Positions 42,901 to 54,081 of a DNA stretch of 64,000 bases are shown one piece after another. A program made the translations under genes and the position numbers. The stretch's first letter is position 1; each line of letters opens with the position of its first letter. A model generated the notes under the pieces. That model searched no databases and was not told the DNA's origin. It saw nothing but the letters and a program-made list of their open reading frames with translations. Source of the stretch: Ascaphus truei (lineage: Eukaryota > Chordata > Amphibia > Anura > Ascaphidae); the NCBI GenBank assembly GCA_036426205.1, contig CM071570.1, forward strand, positions 139,392,754 to 139,456,753. The letters are read 5' to 3'.

Positions 42901-43689
42901 CAAATACAATTTTTTTTAGATATAACAATATCCATGATCAATTGATTGTAATATATCCTTTTGATTTTAAATAGGATTTTGTTTCAACATTAGTTGTCTA
43001 TTTTGTTCACATGTAGCATTATGTTATAATATAGTTAACATATAATGTGCAACACTATATTTCATAACATCTCTATATGAAATTACTATGTGCATTTCTG
43101 TAGCATCTGACATTGTGCTATCTAAATGTATTATTGCTATTATTTCTAATATTGACTTTAGACTGATGACACGCAGGCACTGAGGTGGACAGCAGTTCAC
43201 GATAAGCTCTATTTTTAAATACCATAAGGGCACACGTGTTGTTTTTATTGATCATAAATATACTTTTGTTACGTACTTCACTATGGTACATATGCGCTTC
43301 TGTTTTGTCTTATAGATAACATACCAGGCTGTGTAGATCCTTCTTGAAGATGCATCTTCCTACCCCAGCAATTTCTTGCTCCTTATACATACTTTTTTTT
43401 CCTTCTTACATATAATCAGTTTTGCATTTGTATTCTCTTTTCCTTATACCTTCCTGTAGACACTGTACGAGCACTTTTTCGCTAAAAATGTTACCTTAGA
43501 TATTAGGTTCAGTAGGTTACTGTATGCATTGGATTACTACTGCACACACCATTTATGCACTTCCTAGTTCCACTAGATTTATATTGATTGTTTCACACAA
43601 TTGTTTTAGATCGATCTCTCTCTCTCTCTCATAAAGCACACAATGTTCCCTATATATTATAAATAATGAACATTAAATAGGCCCAGGCA
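42901..43689. other. Intergenic, no gene seen
   Basis: AT-rich; a (CT)n run at about 43613-43630. Nothing recognised. Confidence 0.5.
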
Positions 43690-44235
43690 TCAGAAATCAA
43701 AACAAAAACAAAAAAAAAATCCAAGCATTACGCCTGATGCAAGCTCAGCACTGTACATCACCTAGTTAACACCATCCCAACTATCAAGCATGGTGGTGGT
43801 AACATCATGTTATGGGGATGTTTCTCGTCAGCAGGGACTGGGAAGCTTATCAGGATATAGGGGTGAATGAATGGTACAAAGTACAGGCGAATCCTTGAGG
43901 AAAACCTGTTTGAGGCAGCCAAGACTGAAACAGGGGAGGGAATTCACATTTCCGCAGGGCAATGAACCAAAGCCAAAACCACACTGTAGTGGTTGAACAA
44001 CAAGAGAATTCATGTTCTTGAGTGGCCCAGTCAAAGTCCTGACTTGAATCCAATCGAACATTTATGGCGAGACATGACTATTGCCGTCCATTGACGATCC
44101 CCAACTAACTCATAAGAACTGGATCAATTTTCCTGTGAAGAATGGGCAACAATGTCACTATCCTACTGTGCAAAGCTAGTACTGACCTATCCAAAAAGAC
44201 TAATAGCAGTAATTGCTGCTTCTAGCAAGTATTGA
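43690..44235 (+). pseudogene. Tc1-like transposase, C-terminal relic
   Basis: Reads [26 protein letters not shown], then [31 protein letters not shown] and DMTIAVH. These are the Tc1 family motifs around the second catalytic Asp and the final Glu (G-G-G-S-I-M-V-W-G-C-F; [15 protein letters not shown]). Several stops; no N-terminal DNA-binding part and no clear inverted ends. Confidence 0.85.
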
Positions 44236-44757
44236 CTTAGGCTAAGGCCCTGCTCCCTCCGTCAGCACGCCCGCACTGCAGACAGGCGGGGCGCTGACAG
44301 ACACAGACCGCGTAATGCGGTCTGTAGGGAGCGGGACGGGAGTGGGAGGTTAGAGCGGGAGGGGGGCGTGGCTTGAGCAGAGGGACTCGCTACTCTCCCC
44401 ACCTCGCTCCACGGGCTCGTGCTGTCATACACACACGCAGGCTCACATACACACATACACACACACGCAGGCTCACACGCACACACACACACACTGCTTT
44501 CCCCCCACACTCCTCCCCGCTCCCCGAAGCCTCTCCTCCTCCCGAAGCCTCCCCTCATTGGCTCACAGCCACACCACGTGACGCGTCAACGCTAGGGATC
44601 ACCATTCTCTTGTATCCCGTAGCGGCTGACGCGCCACAGCGTGTAGTGAGCTGTGCAGCCAGGGGGGACCGGAACCGGCTCGGGAGGATTCCCCTGCTGG
44701 TGGGGAACTCGCGTGTGGCCGCCCGCGCCACCGAGCGCAGCGGGTCCCAGGCCTAAA
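44236..44757. mobile_element. GC-rich MITE with TTAGGC ends, copy 2
   Basis: Left TTAGGCTAAGGCCCTGCTCC, right GGGTCCCAGGCCTAA. The interior includes an internal hairpin (GACCGCGTAATGCGGTC, 44307-44323) and an AC-rich simple repeat at 44430-44495. See 27248-27667. Confidence 0.5.
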
Positions 44758-45879
44758 AGGGCTGAATACTTATAAAATCAATATTTTTCACTGTACTTCC
44801 TTTGCGGACATTTAACCTCCTCATATAATGGTGTTCTGCTTAACCACTAGAGCTCTGTAGCTTTGAAAAAACATGCATACATTATTTGTAATTTAACAAC
44901 TTGTGACATTGGTAGGGGGTGAACACTTCTGCAACCCCCCAGTATATATGGTTATTGTACCTCAGTATATATGCCTATGTGCACCTTTTTGTACTTCGTT
45001 TATAAAATTCTTACCTTAACCCTGTGAGTGCCGGTAGCATCGCGGCACACTGCGATCAAGTGGGTTTCCCCTCCTCCTCCACTCCCCCATACCGTCTCTT
45101 TTACGTTGTTTATAACATTAGTTACCTTGTGCATATACTGTACATGACATTTAATGTGACGCCCTTCTGTGAAGTGTGCGCTTAGGGTTTGGTGACATCT
45201 ATCTTGATAAAGGCTCCGCCGCTGAGAGCTGAATCGCGGACACATTCGAACACCACATCTTTTGGTGAGTGCGTGACTCGATGCTTCATTCTTATGCTAT
45301 ATGGCAACAGTGAGTGTTTGTTTTCAGTGCACACCAGAACCTGACAGTGTATACCCAGGTGGTGGCGCCCATTACCCTTACTCATTTTATTTATATACAC
45401 GTTCCATTTTGGGGGGTGGGTGGTGATGCTTTACTTTGGATGTCAAACTTATGTGCACAACGGAAAGTACCTTTCCCACGTTAGCTGGATATAGTGGTTA
45501 AACTACCAACACAATTGTCACTGCACATCTTACCAAACAGGTATTTGGGAAAAGATGTAGATAACTAATAATAATTAAAAAAAAAAAAAAAAATCTTTCC
45601 AGAACAGGATGTTTAAGGAGGTTTGAGCAATGCAGTAAACTTCCATCTCAGAGGTAACCTTGATATAGAATTGGGAGGCTAAGCTATCAAGTTATTGCTT
45701 TGTTTCAGGAAACACCCTGCTTTATAGATTGTAAGCCTTTTGGGACAGGGCTCTCCTGGCTGTCAGTTTGTCTTCACATATATGTACTCTTCTGCTAGAA
45801 TGTTATAGTCCTCCTATTGTACTTCGCTGCAGACCCAGAGCAGCTCCAGATTTACAAGAAAAAGAATTTTTTTTTTTAA
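44758..45879. other. Intergenic, no gene seen
   Basis: Contains a degenerate hammerhead-like core at about 45203-45234 (CTTGATAAAGGCTC...GAGCTGAATCG), a poly-A run (45576-45593) and an L2/MIR-like phrase TTATAGATTGTAAGCCTTTT near 45722. Confidence 0.45.
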
Positions 45880-46752
45880 GTGAAACTTGTGTTGTCACTG
45901 AAATTGTAATTACTCTCTCAGAAGTCTTTCATTCAATCAAAAACATCAAAATCAAAATTTCAGTGACACATCACAAAGAAGTTTTACTTGCAATACCCGT
46001 GCCTGACACACCCCTTTTTTTTTTATTTTTCTGTGAACACACCTTTAGTTATTTTTTTCAGAAAAATGATGGCTTTGAAACGTACCAAAGCAATTGTGGG
46101 GCTTCGACGATGAATCTTCGCTTTATTGTGACATCCCTGGAGAACAATGTATTGCAAGTGCTACTGTTCATGAACCTGGCCGGGATTTTCAAATACCTAA
46201 TTTGACCCCCCTTGTGCTTACTATGATGGAAGGTGGCACCTGTGACGTTTAGTTTAGTTTTATTGACACATTCTGAATTAACATTCGTTTTCTTTCAATA
46301 TGTTCTTTTTCTGAATATATTAAATGCTTGTGCTTGAGCTTGTGCTTCCCAATACATGCTGTCCAAAGTGAACACAGAAAAGTGTGTGTGGCTCTGTGCG
46401 CGTCAGCGAACGTCTGTCTGGCTCTGCGCATGCGCGGCTTGTTGGAGTGTGCTTCTGAACGTTTGCATTGCTCTGCGCATATGCTAGAAACCCTGGCTAC
46501 TTATGCACATGCACGGCTTGTTGAAGTGGTGCCAGCAGCTTCTGAGCATGTGCGAGAGGCGTCGGTTTTGCGCACGTGTGGCATCCGGCAGTGGCACATT
46601 ACTACGCATGCGCCGCATACGTGAACGGCACCAGTCAGGCATGCGCACTGCAACGGCTGCTTCTGCCAGCGCAGCGACGGCACTTCCATAACCTACGTAC
46701 TTTGGTCTCAAGAAAAAGTGATTTGGTCCCAGCAAAGAAGTTTCACTTCAAA
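45880..46752. mobile_element. Element with AAGTGAAACTT ends, copy 2
   Basis: AAGTGAAACTTGTG near 45880 and AAAGAAGTTTCACTTCAAAA ending near 46754 correspond to the ends at 10963-11344. The right half (46390-46690) is CpG-rich with repeated GCGCATGCGC-type motifs and TCTGCCAGCGCAGCG, as in copy 1. Embedded frames have no known domain. Confidence 0.5.
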
Positions 46753-47269
46753 AATCTCTCTGCTTTCAATGGGAATTCCTTTGACGTAGACATTTATGCA
46801 TTGAACTCTTTTCTCCTGGGATCTCTTTCGCACATGAAACCCTCTCAAATAACAATTGTCATAGTAGACAGCAAAAATAATAAACCTATGGCATGCCAGG
46901 GAACCCATGCTCTAATTGTGCCAGTTCAGCAGTTCGCACTATAAGTTAGCACAGATTTGTTGCCAATGTTACTACAGTGTAACAAAATACAACAAATGTC
47001 ATCATTGTTTTGCTGCAGACATTTACACACATCCATCTTACTAGAAGTGTTTTATTAATGCACTATAATACGTTGCATAGCTATTATACGAATTAACAAA
47101 AAAAAGGATATGTGGACGTAGAGGTCTCTCAAACACAGTAGTCGAGAGGGCCTAATAGCATTGTACAAAATATGCAAACTTCACAGTATAACTTTGTGAT
47201 GTACAATGGTGCTCAAAGAGTTTGTTTAATAAAACGAAATAGGTCACAACAAATCTAGAAAAACACATC

Positions 47270-47301
47270 TGGGCCCACTAATGGAACAGTTTCAAGTAAT
47301 G
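47270..47301 (+). repeat. Short dispersed repeat, copy 1
   Basis: Begins TGGGCCCACTAATGGAACAG and is identical over 32 bp to 52490-52521; similarity fades beyond. One copy lies in the MDN1 3' region, the other in an MDN1 intron, same orientation. Confidence 0.85.
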
Positions 47302-47452
47302 AAAAGGGACTGTAGCTTTTGGCTGATGAAACCAACATAACCTAACCAGCTTCACTACAGATTAGAAACCTCCTTGAATCATTTCTTTATCAGTCCAAAA
47401 ACATGAACCTCATACTGCCAATATGCAGTGTTATGGAGTTATAACATAGTGT

Positions 47453-47458
47453 TTTATT
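47453..47458 (-). promoter_or_regulatory. Candidate polyadenylation signal for MDN1
   Basis: AATAAA on the - strand, about 290 bp after the MDN1 stop. Confidence 0.4.
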
Positions 47459-47746
47459 ATGTTATACATGGGAAAAAGCTAAAAATGTTCCTTTAAATAA
47501 CAGATGGTATTACATTTCTCATATAGAGGTAAATTGTGTCACTGATCATTGCATAGCTTCCTGCATCAGTGCATCAATGAAATGTAATTTTGACCTGAGC
47601 CACAGGGCAGAATAAAAGTTATTATACGGAGGGGGTGGAGATCCTCTGATGTTTTGCCTTCCACACTACTTTCCAATGATGTCAAGGAGTCCCATCTAGG
47701 AACGTGCAGAAGCTTAATGCACTTGGTGCATTTATCAGTATGAGCG

Positions 47747-47936
47747 TTAGAGATGTTCTGAGGTAGTCACCAGTTCAAACCACTGTCTGAGGGCATCACT
47801 AAGGGTTTCTGGAAGGGCATTCACATCTCGAAGGATTATGTAGAATGGGAAGGGGAATTGTTCCATGTAGGATATTATATTTGACATTTCTCCAGACTCC
47901 TTAAATATCGGCACTTTAATATCCAAGATAGAATCC
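47747..47936 (-). CDS. MDN1: MDN1 terminal exon, MIDAS domain end, with a 1-bp frameshift
   Basis: Acceptor TTTCTAG. It starts DSILDIKVPIFKESGEMS, and a second frame gives IISYMEQFPFPFYIILRDVN, ALPETLSDALRQWFELV and a TAA at 47747-47749. Both halves are unmistakable midasin, but the frame changes at about 47876-47884, where the + strand has a run of T (ATATTTTGAC) one base longer than the frame allows. As written, the protein would lose the correct last 40-odd residues and stop early. Confidence 0.93.
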
Positions 47937-48579
47937 TAGAAACAATGGAAACACAGATATTTATCAGTTAGCCAATAAAATATTTGTATTGCACGCTACA
48001 TAAACAATGATTGATGCACTTCACATAAAATACCAGTTGGTAATGTATCCACTGAAAATACATAAAGCAAGTAAATCAAACATCACGTGAAACTTGGGAG
48101 GAAAAAATGGAAAAGGAGGCTATTCTTCAGTGATTTCTTATACTATGGATGAGACGGAAAGGAAAATATTTTGAATGGATATACAGCGACATTTACAAAA
48201 CTACAGGCATTAAACAATATTTATAACCATGCGGCAACCTATTTTTGGTCGTATATAGTTTTATACAGACACAGGGGAAGGGAGCATGGGCAGAGCAACC
48301 ATGATCCCACAAGCCACCAAGACAAAAGGCTTTGGCAAAACACGCGAGGATTGTGGTTACTTTATCGACAAAGGTTCTAAAACCGAGCAGTTGGGTAACA
48401 TGAAACGGATTATAAAGCCCAAAAATGTGAAGTGCGTTTTACGATACAATTGTAGGCCAAAAAGTTTTGTACTAAAATAACAACTGTTAATCTGTCAAAG
48501 ATTGCACATCATAACACATGAACTGCACAGGTTCACAAGACCGAATTCCTAGACATGTCTATGCATCTTTTTGACTTAC

Positions 48580-48722
48580 CCGGGAAGTAGGATTGTCTAA
48601 AATAACAAAAATAATAAAGATGTTGGCATTGCGGGCTGCCTGCACTGCAGATGTGACTCGCTCCTTCCCTTCCACAAACAGGCCTCTTCCATCAGACACA
48701 ATTAGAAGCAACTGAGCAGTTT
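48580..48722 (-). CDS. MDN1: MDN1 exon, MIDAS domain
   Basis: Acceptor TCATTAG, donor GTAAGT, 143 bp starting with two bases of a split Glu codon. Peptide TAQLLLIVSDGRGLFVEGKE, RVTSAVQAARNANIFIIFVI, LDNPTSR. VSDGR supplies the third metal-coordinating loop (Asp) of the MIDAS fold. Confidence 0.96.
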
Positions 48723-49700
48723 CTAATGAGACGGGAAGAACATTTTTAAATCATGAGCAAAACAAGTTTACAACCCAAAACGTTAATAAATGGCAAACCT
48801 AGTAGATGTTACAAAATTTATTTCTCTATTTTCACCTAATAATATTACTCTAATTATTAGATCTCTGGATGTTGGACTCCCATAGTCATAAGTACCACAT
48901 CATGCCTTGTGAATCCAACTAGAATTCAAGAATGTCATTGGACCCATTGAAACAGGAATTCACATTTAACTACAGAATCAAATGACTGTATACGGGAGAA
49001 AAAAAGGAATTGAATAATTGAAAGAAACGCTAATGGCCCATGATTACAATATCTAAACGGCTGGAGTCTGAATATATTATAAAAACTAGGTGAATACCAA
49101 GCTAGTTTGCTACATTGAGCAAAGCCAGCCAGAGCATAGTATAGACACTGCAATACACCATATTCTGACCTCCAGTAGTCAATATACAATGAGATGTTGT
49201 GAATTTGAGGAGACGACAGGTAAGAGTGAGGGGAAGACAAAGTAGAAAGAACATAAACCAAATTGGTAACCATGTTCAAAGGAGTTTCATCAGTGTTCAA
49301 TTCAAGCTGGTGCACTGATCAAACACAATCAAACACACTGAAAACAGCTAACGCTAAGTAGCTATACCACCTTACGTTGTGTAGACGTTTCTTTTGAATG
49401 ATTAAAAATGTGAATTTGCGAATTTCTGCAGACTAAAAAAATCATGGCGAGAAAAAAAAACCTCCACCGCACAGTAAATACAAATGCCACTTCTGATGCA
49501 TTTGCAAGTCTCATTCATGTCTGTAACCCTGTGTCACTCCGTCTCCTCCTAGCCTACAACGCTTCCATTGCAGCCAGGGATTCTGGGACATGAATGAGCC
49601 CAGCGAGTATCTCTTTACTTCTTATTTTGCACTAATCCTCATAAACCCGCCTCTGGGCACAGAATTGATACCAATGATTTGAGAAACTGCAGGGACTCAC
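48723..49700 (-). other. MDN1 intron, no extra feature seen
   Basis: A 126-residue antisense-free ORF at 48935-49315 on the - strand is intronic; it has no splice borders or known motif and is treated as chance. Confidence 0.6.
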
Positions 49701-49764
49701 CTGGACTGCTGCTTTGGGAAAACTGCTGTGCAGCAGCAAACATATGAGCGGAGGATTCCAGAAA
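49701..49764 (-). CDS. MDN1: MDN1 exon, MIDAS domain
   Basis: Acceptor TTTCCGGGCAG, donor GTGAGT, 64 bp. Peptide FLESSAHMFAAAQQFSQSSS P, an amphipathic helix of the MIDAS domain. Confidence 0.95.
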
Positions 49765-50137
49765 CTGCCCGGAAACAAGCACACAGGTTATTTAACCCCA
49801 TTGGCAGCATCATTCAAACAATCTTTTAAGCATTATTACATGTCTTACATTCCCCAACTTTAAAGACGCGGATACTGCACAGCATGAGCATGTTACAGCA
49901 AAACTAATCACTCAACATGGATGTAAAAAAGTTATCCAACCAGAATGTTTTACCCCATCAACTTTAATATATTGGATATTGATCATGTGGACGTGAATGA
50001 GCACCACATCTCTCCAAAAATTGCTACTTGATTCACACATTTGAGACGTTGTCCAATATTTAGCTCTTGGCAGAGAAATTGCCAGCAGGAGTTATTTAAA
50101 AAAAATCGAATTTAAAATCCACACTATTCTGCTTTAC

Positions 50138-50252
50138 CTGGGCAATCAAGGTTTTCTTCTGCTGGAACTTGCAGAGACCGAGTATCCTAGATCCCGACTG
50201 CTCACTGAATTGTTCATGGAAGGGGTGTAGTAACTTAACGGTCTCCCCAAAA
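50138..50252 (-). CDS. MDN1: MDN1 exon, MIDAS domain
   Basis: Acceptor CATCTTTTAG, donor GTAAAG, 115 bp. Peptide FGETVKLLHPFHEQFSEQSG then SRILGLCKFQQKKTLIAQ. The Thr in FGETV lies where the second metal-binding loop of MIDAS is expected. Confidence 0.96.
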
Positions 50253-50504
50253 CTAAAAGATGAGCAGAGGATAAAAACACATTTTGTGAAACAGCCTTAA
50301 ACACAAACAAGGTTATCAGGCATGCTCTCAAGTAAGAAGGAGCCAGTCAAGAAAGTTAATTATTTGACTGGGCACTTAAAAATCTGAATTAATATTGCCA
50401 ACACAAAAAATACTGCTTTTGTGACACATCAAAAGTAAAATAAGTAAATGCAGTTTGACATATAATCTAGTTAGGTGTTTTTTTTAAGCTCTAGCATGCC
50501 ATAC

Positions 50505-50578
50505 CTGCACACAGCAATCTGCCCCACTTCTAGAAGTGTTAACGCATTGCCAATCACAGCCAACGATTCATAAGCAAG
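50505..50578 (-). CDS. MDN1: MDN1 exon, MIDAS domain
   Basis: Acceptor TTTTCTTTTCAG, donor GTATGG, 74 bp. Peptide LAYESLAVIGNALTLLEVGQ IAVC, with a split Ser codon completed in the next exon. Confidence 0.96.
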
Positions 50579-50658
50579 CTGAAAAGAAAACAGGTGATTC
50601 TGGGAATCTGTGCACGAGACTTAAGAACAGTGGAGAAGCCATTTTTTTCTTGATTTAC

Positions 50659-50833
50659 CTGTTTGGAGTGGTTGTCGACCATGCTCGAGGAATCGTCAAT
50701 AGCTAAACAAATCTGGTACTGACGTTTGCTGGGTTTCGTCCGCCGCAGCCAAATCTTGTCTTTCCTAAATTGACTCGCTATGTATGGGATCACCTTTCGC
50801 ATATTTAACCTCTTCCCTGTCCTATAATCCCCT
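50659..50833 (-). CDS. MDN1: MDN1 exon, start of MIDAS domain with metal-binding motif
   Basis: Acceptor TTTCTTTAACAG, donor GTAAAT, 175 bp. Peptide GDYRTGKRLNMRKVIPYIAS, QFRKDKIWLRRTKPSKRQYQ, ICLAIDDSSSMVDNHSKQ. DDSSS is the D-x-S-x-S metal-ion-dependent adhesion site motif. The basic stretch before it (KRLNMRK...RRTKPSKR) is the very conserved segment carrying a nuclear localisation-like signal. Confidence 0.98.
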
Positions 50834-51689
50834 CTGTTAAAGAAAGAGAAAACATTTACATAATGCTGGAACGTCCCAGTTTTAAAAAAATAGGTTTATT
50901 GCCCCCCATGTATTCTTTTCCTCACACTAGTCTCCATAATAAACCTCAGTGTTGTATCATGCAGCAGTTTTCAGTTTCAGAAACGGGGGAAAAAATGTGG
51001 ACCTCTTAAAAATACACAACATTGTGAATATGCCTAATACCTTGTAACTTAGTCCAAACTACTGAATCTTTGGAATTAACACAGCATTTATCTAATTTAA
51101 GAATAACCCCTTAACCAAGCTTAATAAAAGCAGTAGGACTTGTTGACTGAGGGTTTTTGTTGGTAAATTAAACATAAACATATCAAACTACTGCATGAAA
51201 CGAACATTAACAAAAAAAATAAATCTTAAACCGGTAACACTGTCACTTTGTGTAACTACAAACATTACGCAGCAATAGGGTCACAAGTGATTTAACAGAT
51301 CACTGGTGATAAGTGAAAATTTGTGATTTTTTTTTTGTGTGTGTGTTTCTATTATGGATATTTTATTTCTGTGATTGTAATCAGAATAGGGTCTCCTTCG
51401 TAATGTCCCTTTTTAATATGTGTCCACAGACGTCTTCCATGTAGTTTCTGCTTTCCAACAACGGATTTAAGTATATAATACAGATGCAACAAGCTCCATT
51501 GTCCCCTTGTGGATGGAGTTGTGATATTCTGCACCAACAGTGCCAATGAATCCTATAAAAACTTTGATATCCTGCGTTAGAACAGTAGACGTTACTGTAC
51601 ATGGGGTAACAAGGTCACGCGCTACATGTGTATATGCCTTCTATGCACATAGCTGCTGATCAGAACAAGGCTCTCATGACGCATTAGGA

Positions 51690-51739
<50 letters not shown>

Positions 51740-51751
51740 CACTAAACTGAC
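50834..51751 (-). other. MDN1 intron with (AC)n microsatellite
   Basis: (AC)n at about 51692-51737, close to the next exon's donor. No other feature seen. Confidence 0.7.
51692..51737. repeat. (AC)n microsatellite
   Basis: About 22 uninterrupted AC units, 15 bp from the exon border at 51752. Confidence 0.95.
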
Positions 51752-51867
51752 TTGAGTTTAGCTGCTTGTGTGGGTTCCAGTACGAGCCTGAGTTGTTCAC
51801 ACAGCTGCTGTGAAAGAGAGGCTGTTAGGATGAGGTATCTCTGCCACATCTCAGCCGCTGCCTTCTC
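51752..51867 (-). CDS. MDN1: MDN1 exon, pre-MIDAS helical segment
   Basis: Acceptor TCTTGTTTCAG, donor GTCAGT, 116 bp. Peptide EKAAAEMWQRYLILTASLSQ, QLCEQLRLVLEPTQAAKL with a split Lys codon completed at 50833. Conserved linker joining the acidic region to MIDAS. Confidence 0.97.
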
Positions 51868-52489
51868 CTGAAACAAGACACCATTGGGTGGAGATGTAAA
51901 AGAAAGAATGAGCTTATACTGTACATAAGGCAAACATTTATCTTAAACTCAAACAGTTGCGAGGTGTCATGCAGAAGCTTCATCCCACTTCATGGGTTTA
52001 CAATTTGCCATGTAGTGGAAAATGAGAAGTATCCCCAGGCTAACAGTGTGTAATAACTTTGTACAGCAAGGGTATACGTGAAATGTGTCTAAAAGTGCGT
52101 CTGGAACCAAGAAGTTGGGCACTTCATATACATTTGTTAATATTTTGGTTGCTTGGTTAAAACAGAAGGAAACATTTAAAAGCTGGACTTCATTTGATGC
52201 TTTCTTGCAGAATAAGAAACATATACAGATGCCCACGTTTTATAGACTTCTTCAATACCAGGTCTACAGTGGCTTTTCCAAAAACATGAATATATGTTCT
52301 TTATATCCTTTGCCCGGAAATTCAGGACCATGTATTGCTGACGTACTGATGTAGCAGAGTTAGTCGTGCAGTTCTGGGCGATTTATCCCGTTTTCTGCAC
52401 TATCAATCCAAAGCGTTGAAAGTGAACTCCATCATCTATAATTCTCATTAGGGAATCACACATGCGACTAAGCCAACTACATAAAGAGC

Positions 52490-52521
52490 TGGGCCCACTA
52501 ATGGAACAGTTTCAAGTAATG
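52490..52521 (+). repeat. Short dispersed repeat, copy 2
   Basis: Identical over 32 bp to 47270-47301. Confidence 0.85.
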
Positions 52522-52737
52522 GAAATGAAGCCAACATTTACGTAAATTAGGTAACTAGCAAAGGATAAAAATAAATAACAAGGATATATTTATTCCTATA
52601 ACACCACTATTTTTTATAACGGTGCTGGCTGGGTGCTGCACTAAACTCCTTACTGCACACAATGGAGTACACAGTAACTGGCACTATAACCTCCTCGGTG
52701 CTGCAATAGGTTGTCATTTGATAAAATGCAATATTTT

Positions 52738-52739
<2 letters not shown>

Positions 52740-52829
<90 letters not shown>
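52740..52829. repeat. (AC)n microsatellite, about 90 bp
   Basis: Nearly pure AC run with a single missing C near 52795. Confidence 0.97.
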
Positions 52830-52831
<2 letters not shown>

Positions 52832-52918
52832 TGTCATGTCTCAGTTTTGGTAACTAAAGGGAGATGTTGTTCATATAATCCAGAATAGTCAGAGAGAAGC
52901 CACACACAGAACACCCAC

Positions 52919-53005
52919 CTCCCCAGCGCTTCCGACGGGTTGTGTTGTCCAGGCCTCCAGCAGCTTTTCTAGATCTTCTCTCAGCTCTTCAGGATTCTCA
53001 GGAAT
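52919..53005 (-). CDS. MDN1: MDN1 exon, linker
   Basis: Acceptor TATTCTTGGCAG, donor GTGGGT, 87 bp. Peptide IPENPEELREDLEKLLEAWT TQPVGSAGE, an acidic helix. Confidence 0.94.
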
Positions 53006-53920
53006 CTGCCAAGAATACAGTATTTTCAGAAATAAAAAGTCCTTTAAATATTTCTACCTAATGAGACTGCTCTTGGTCAATAATGATGAATAATAGCATA
53101 TTCTTGTATAGCGCTGCTTGTTTTTACGTAGCGCTTTGCACAGACATTTTGCAGACACAGTCCCTGCCTCGTAGAGCTTACAATCTATGTTTTGGAGACT
53201 GAGGCACAGGGAGATAAACTGACTTGCCCAAGAGACACTGGGAATTGAACCAGGTTCCGCTGCTTCAAACTCCGTGCCAGTCAGTGGCTCTACTCACTGA
53301 GCCACTCCTCCATTCCCAGAATTGGCTGAGGGAGGAGTATAACTATTTCCCGCTCAAAAGATCAGAGTTTCTTCACATTTATGCTATGAAGATTATTGGC
53401 TAGGACTATAGGTATGTAGTACCAAAATCTTTATATAGCCCTGCCTCATAGATCTAGATATCTATCTAAAGCTGTATCAAGACTTGGTCTCCAGAACCGT
53501 GGCTGAAATAGCTTAAGGCCTTGGCTCTGTAGGTAGTGGGATAGAGGAACTCACAAGAGCAGTCCCACCAAGACTTATTGTTTGGTCCTTGCTTCGGGAT
53601 CAGAAACCCCACAAAGAAAATCCTCCGGCATCGGGGCAGCTGCGGTCCCAGGGCTTGAAAAAGCTCTGCGAGTGCCTGTATCCCACTACATTTATATCAT
53701 CAAAATTGTGATGGTTGCACCCAGGCAATAAGCCTATTCTGCTGGTGTGCCGCCAACCTGTATGCTGTGCATATTTTTCAAATTCCTGTACAAATGATAT
53801 GTACAGTACGATGAGTTCTCGCAGTAGCTAAGTATATATGCAAGTCTACAAAGGAATCCGTGTCATTTAGGTGATGGATGTGTATTTATTTCTGTGAATG
53901 TAACTTTCTAAATGACATAC
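53006..53920 (-). other. MDN1 intron with MIR-like SINE
   Basis: Contains the SINE copy at 53088-53315; no coding sequence seen in the rest. Confidence 0.65.
53088..53315 (+). repeat. MIR/CORE-like SINE, copy 2
   Basis: Aligns with 261-495: TATAGCGCTGCTTGTTTTTA, GAGCTTACAATCTATGTTTT, GACTTGCCCAAG, GGGAATTGAACCAGG, CTCACTGAGCCACTCCTCC. Confidence 0.72.
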
Positions 53921-54081
53921 CTGCACTGTTCTCTCCTTCAGAAACTCGTGAGCTGTGTGTATAGTGGATTCTGTGCTTCTTTCCGGCTTCTCCTTTTCTG
54001 GGTATGTAGGGTTTGTTGCTATGTTATCTGTACCATCGTCAACCTTTACACCTTGAATCTCCATTTCAGTTTCTTCGGGCC
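53921..54081 (-). CDS. MDN1: MDN1 exon, acidic linker
   Basis: Acceptor TGTATAAGCAG, donor GTATGT, 161 bp. Peptide PEETEMEIQGVKVDDGTDNI, ATNPTYPEKEKPERSTESTI, HTAHEFLKERTVQ. The end (ERSTESTIHTAHEFL) is strongly conserved in midasin. Confidence 0.96.

Larger units (their letters stand above)
46753..47746 (-). other. MDN1: MDN1 3' untranslated region and 3' flank
   Basis: No ORF of note. On the - strand polyadenylation hexamers (AATAAA, seen as TTTATT) occur at 47453-47458 and about 47049-47054. A 32-bp block at 47270-47301 is identical to 52490-52521 in an MDN1 intron. No LYRM2-like coding sequence was recognised. Confidence 0.5.
51868..52918 (-). other. MDN1 intron with long (AC)n microsatellite
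   Basis: Carries the short dispersed repeat copy at 52490-52521 and a large AC repeat at 52740-52829. No exon features in the other ORFs. Confidence 0.65.

Noticed and set aside
47000..47700. Possible LYRM2 exon between the two genes
   Set aside because: No LYR motif or conserved splice pattern could be read on either strand; noted instead as apparently missing.
52607..52888. Val/Cys and Thr/His repeat ORFs
   Set aside because: Translation of an (AC)n microsatellite.
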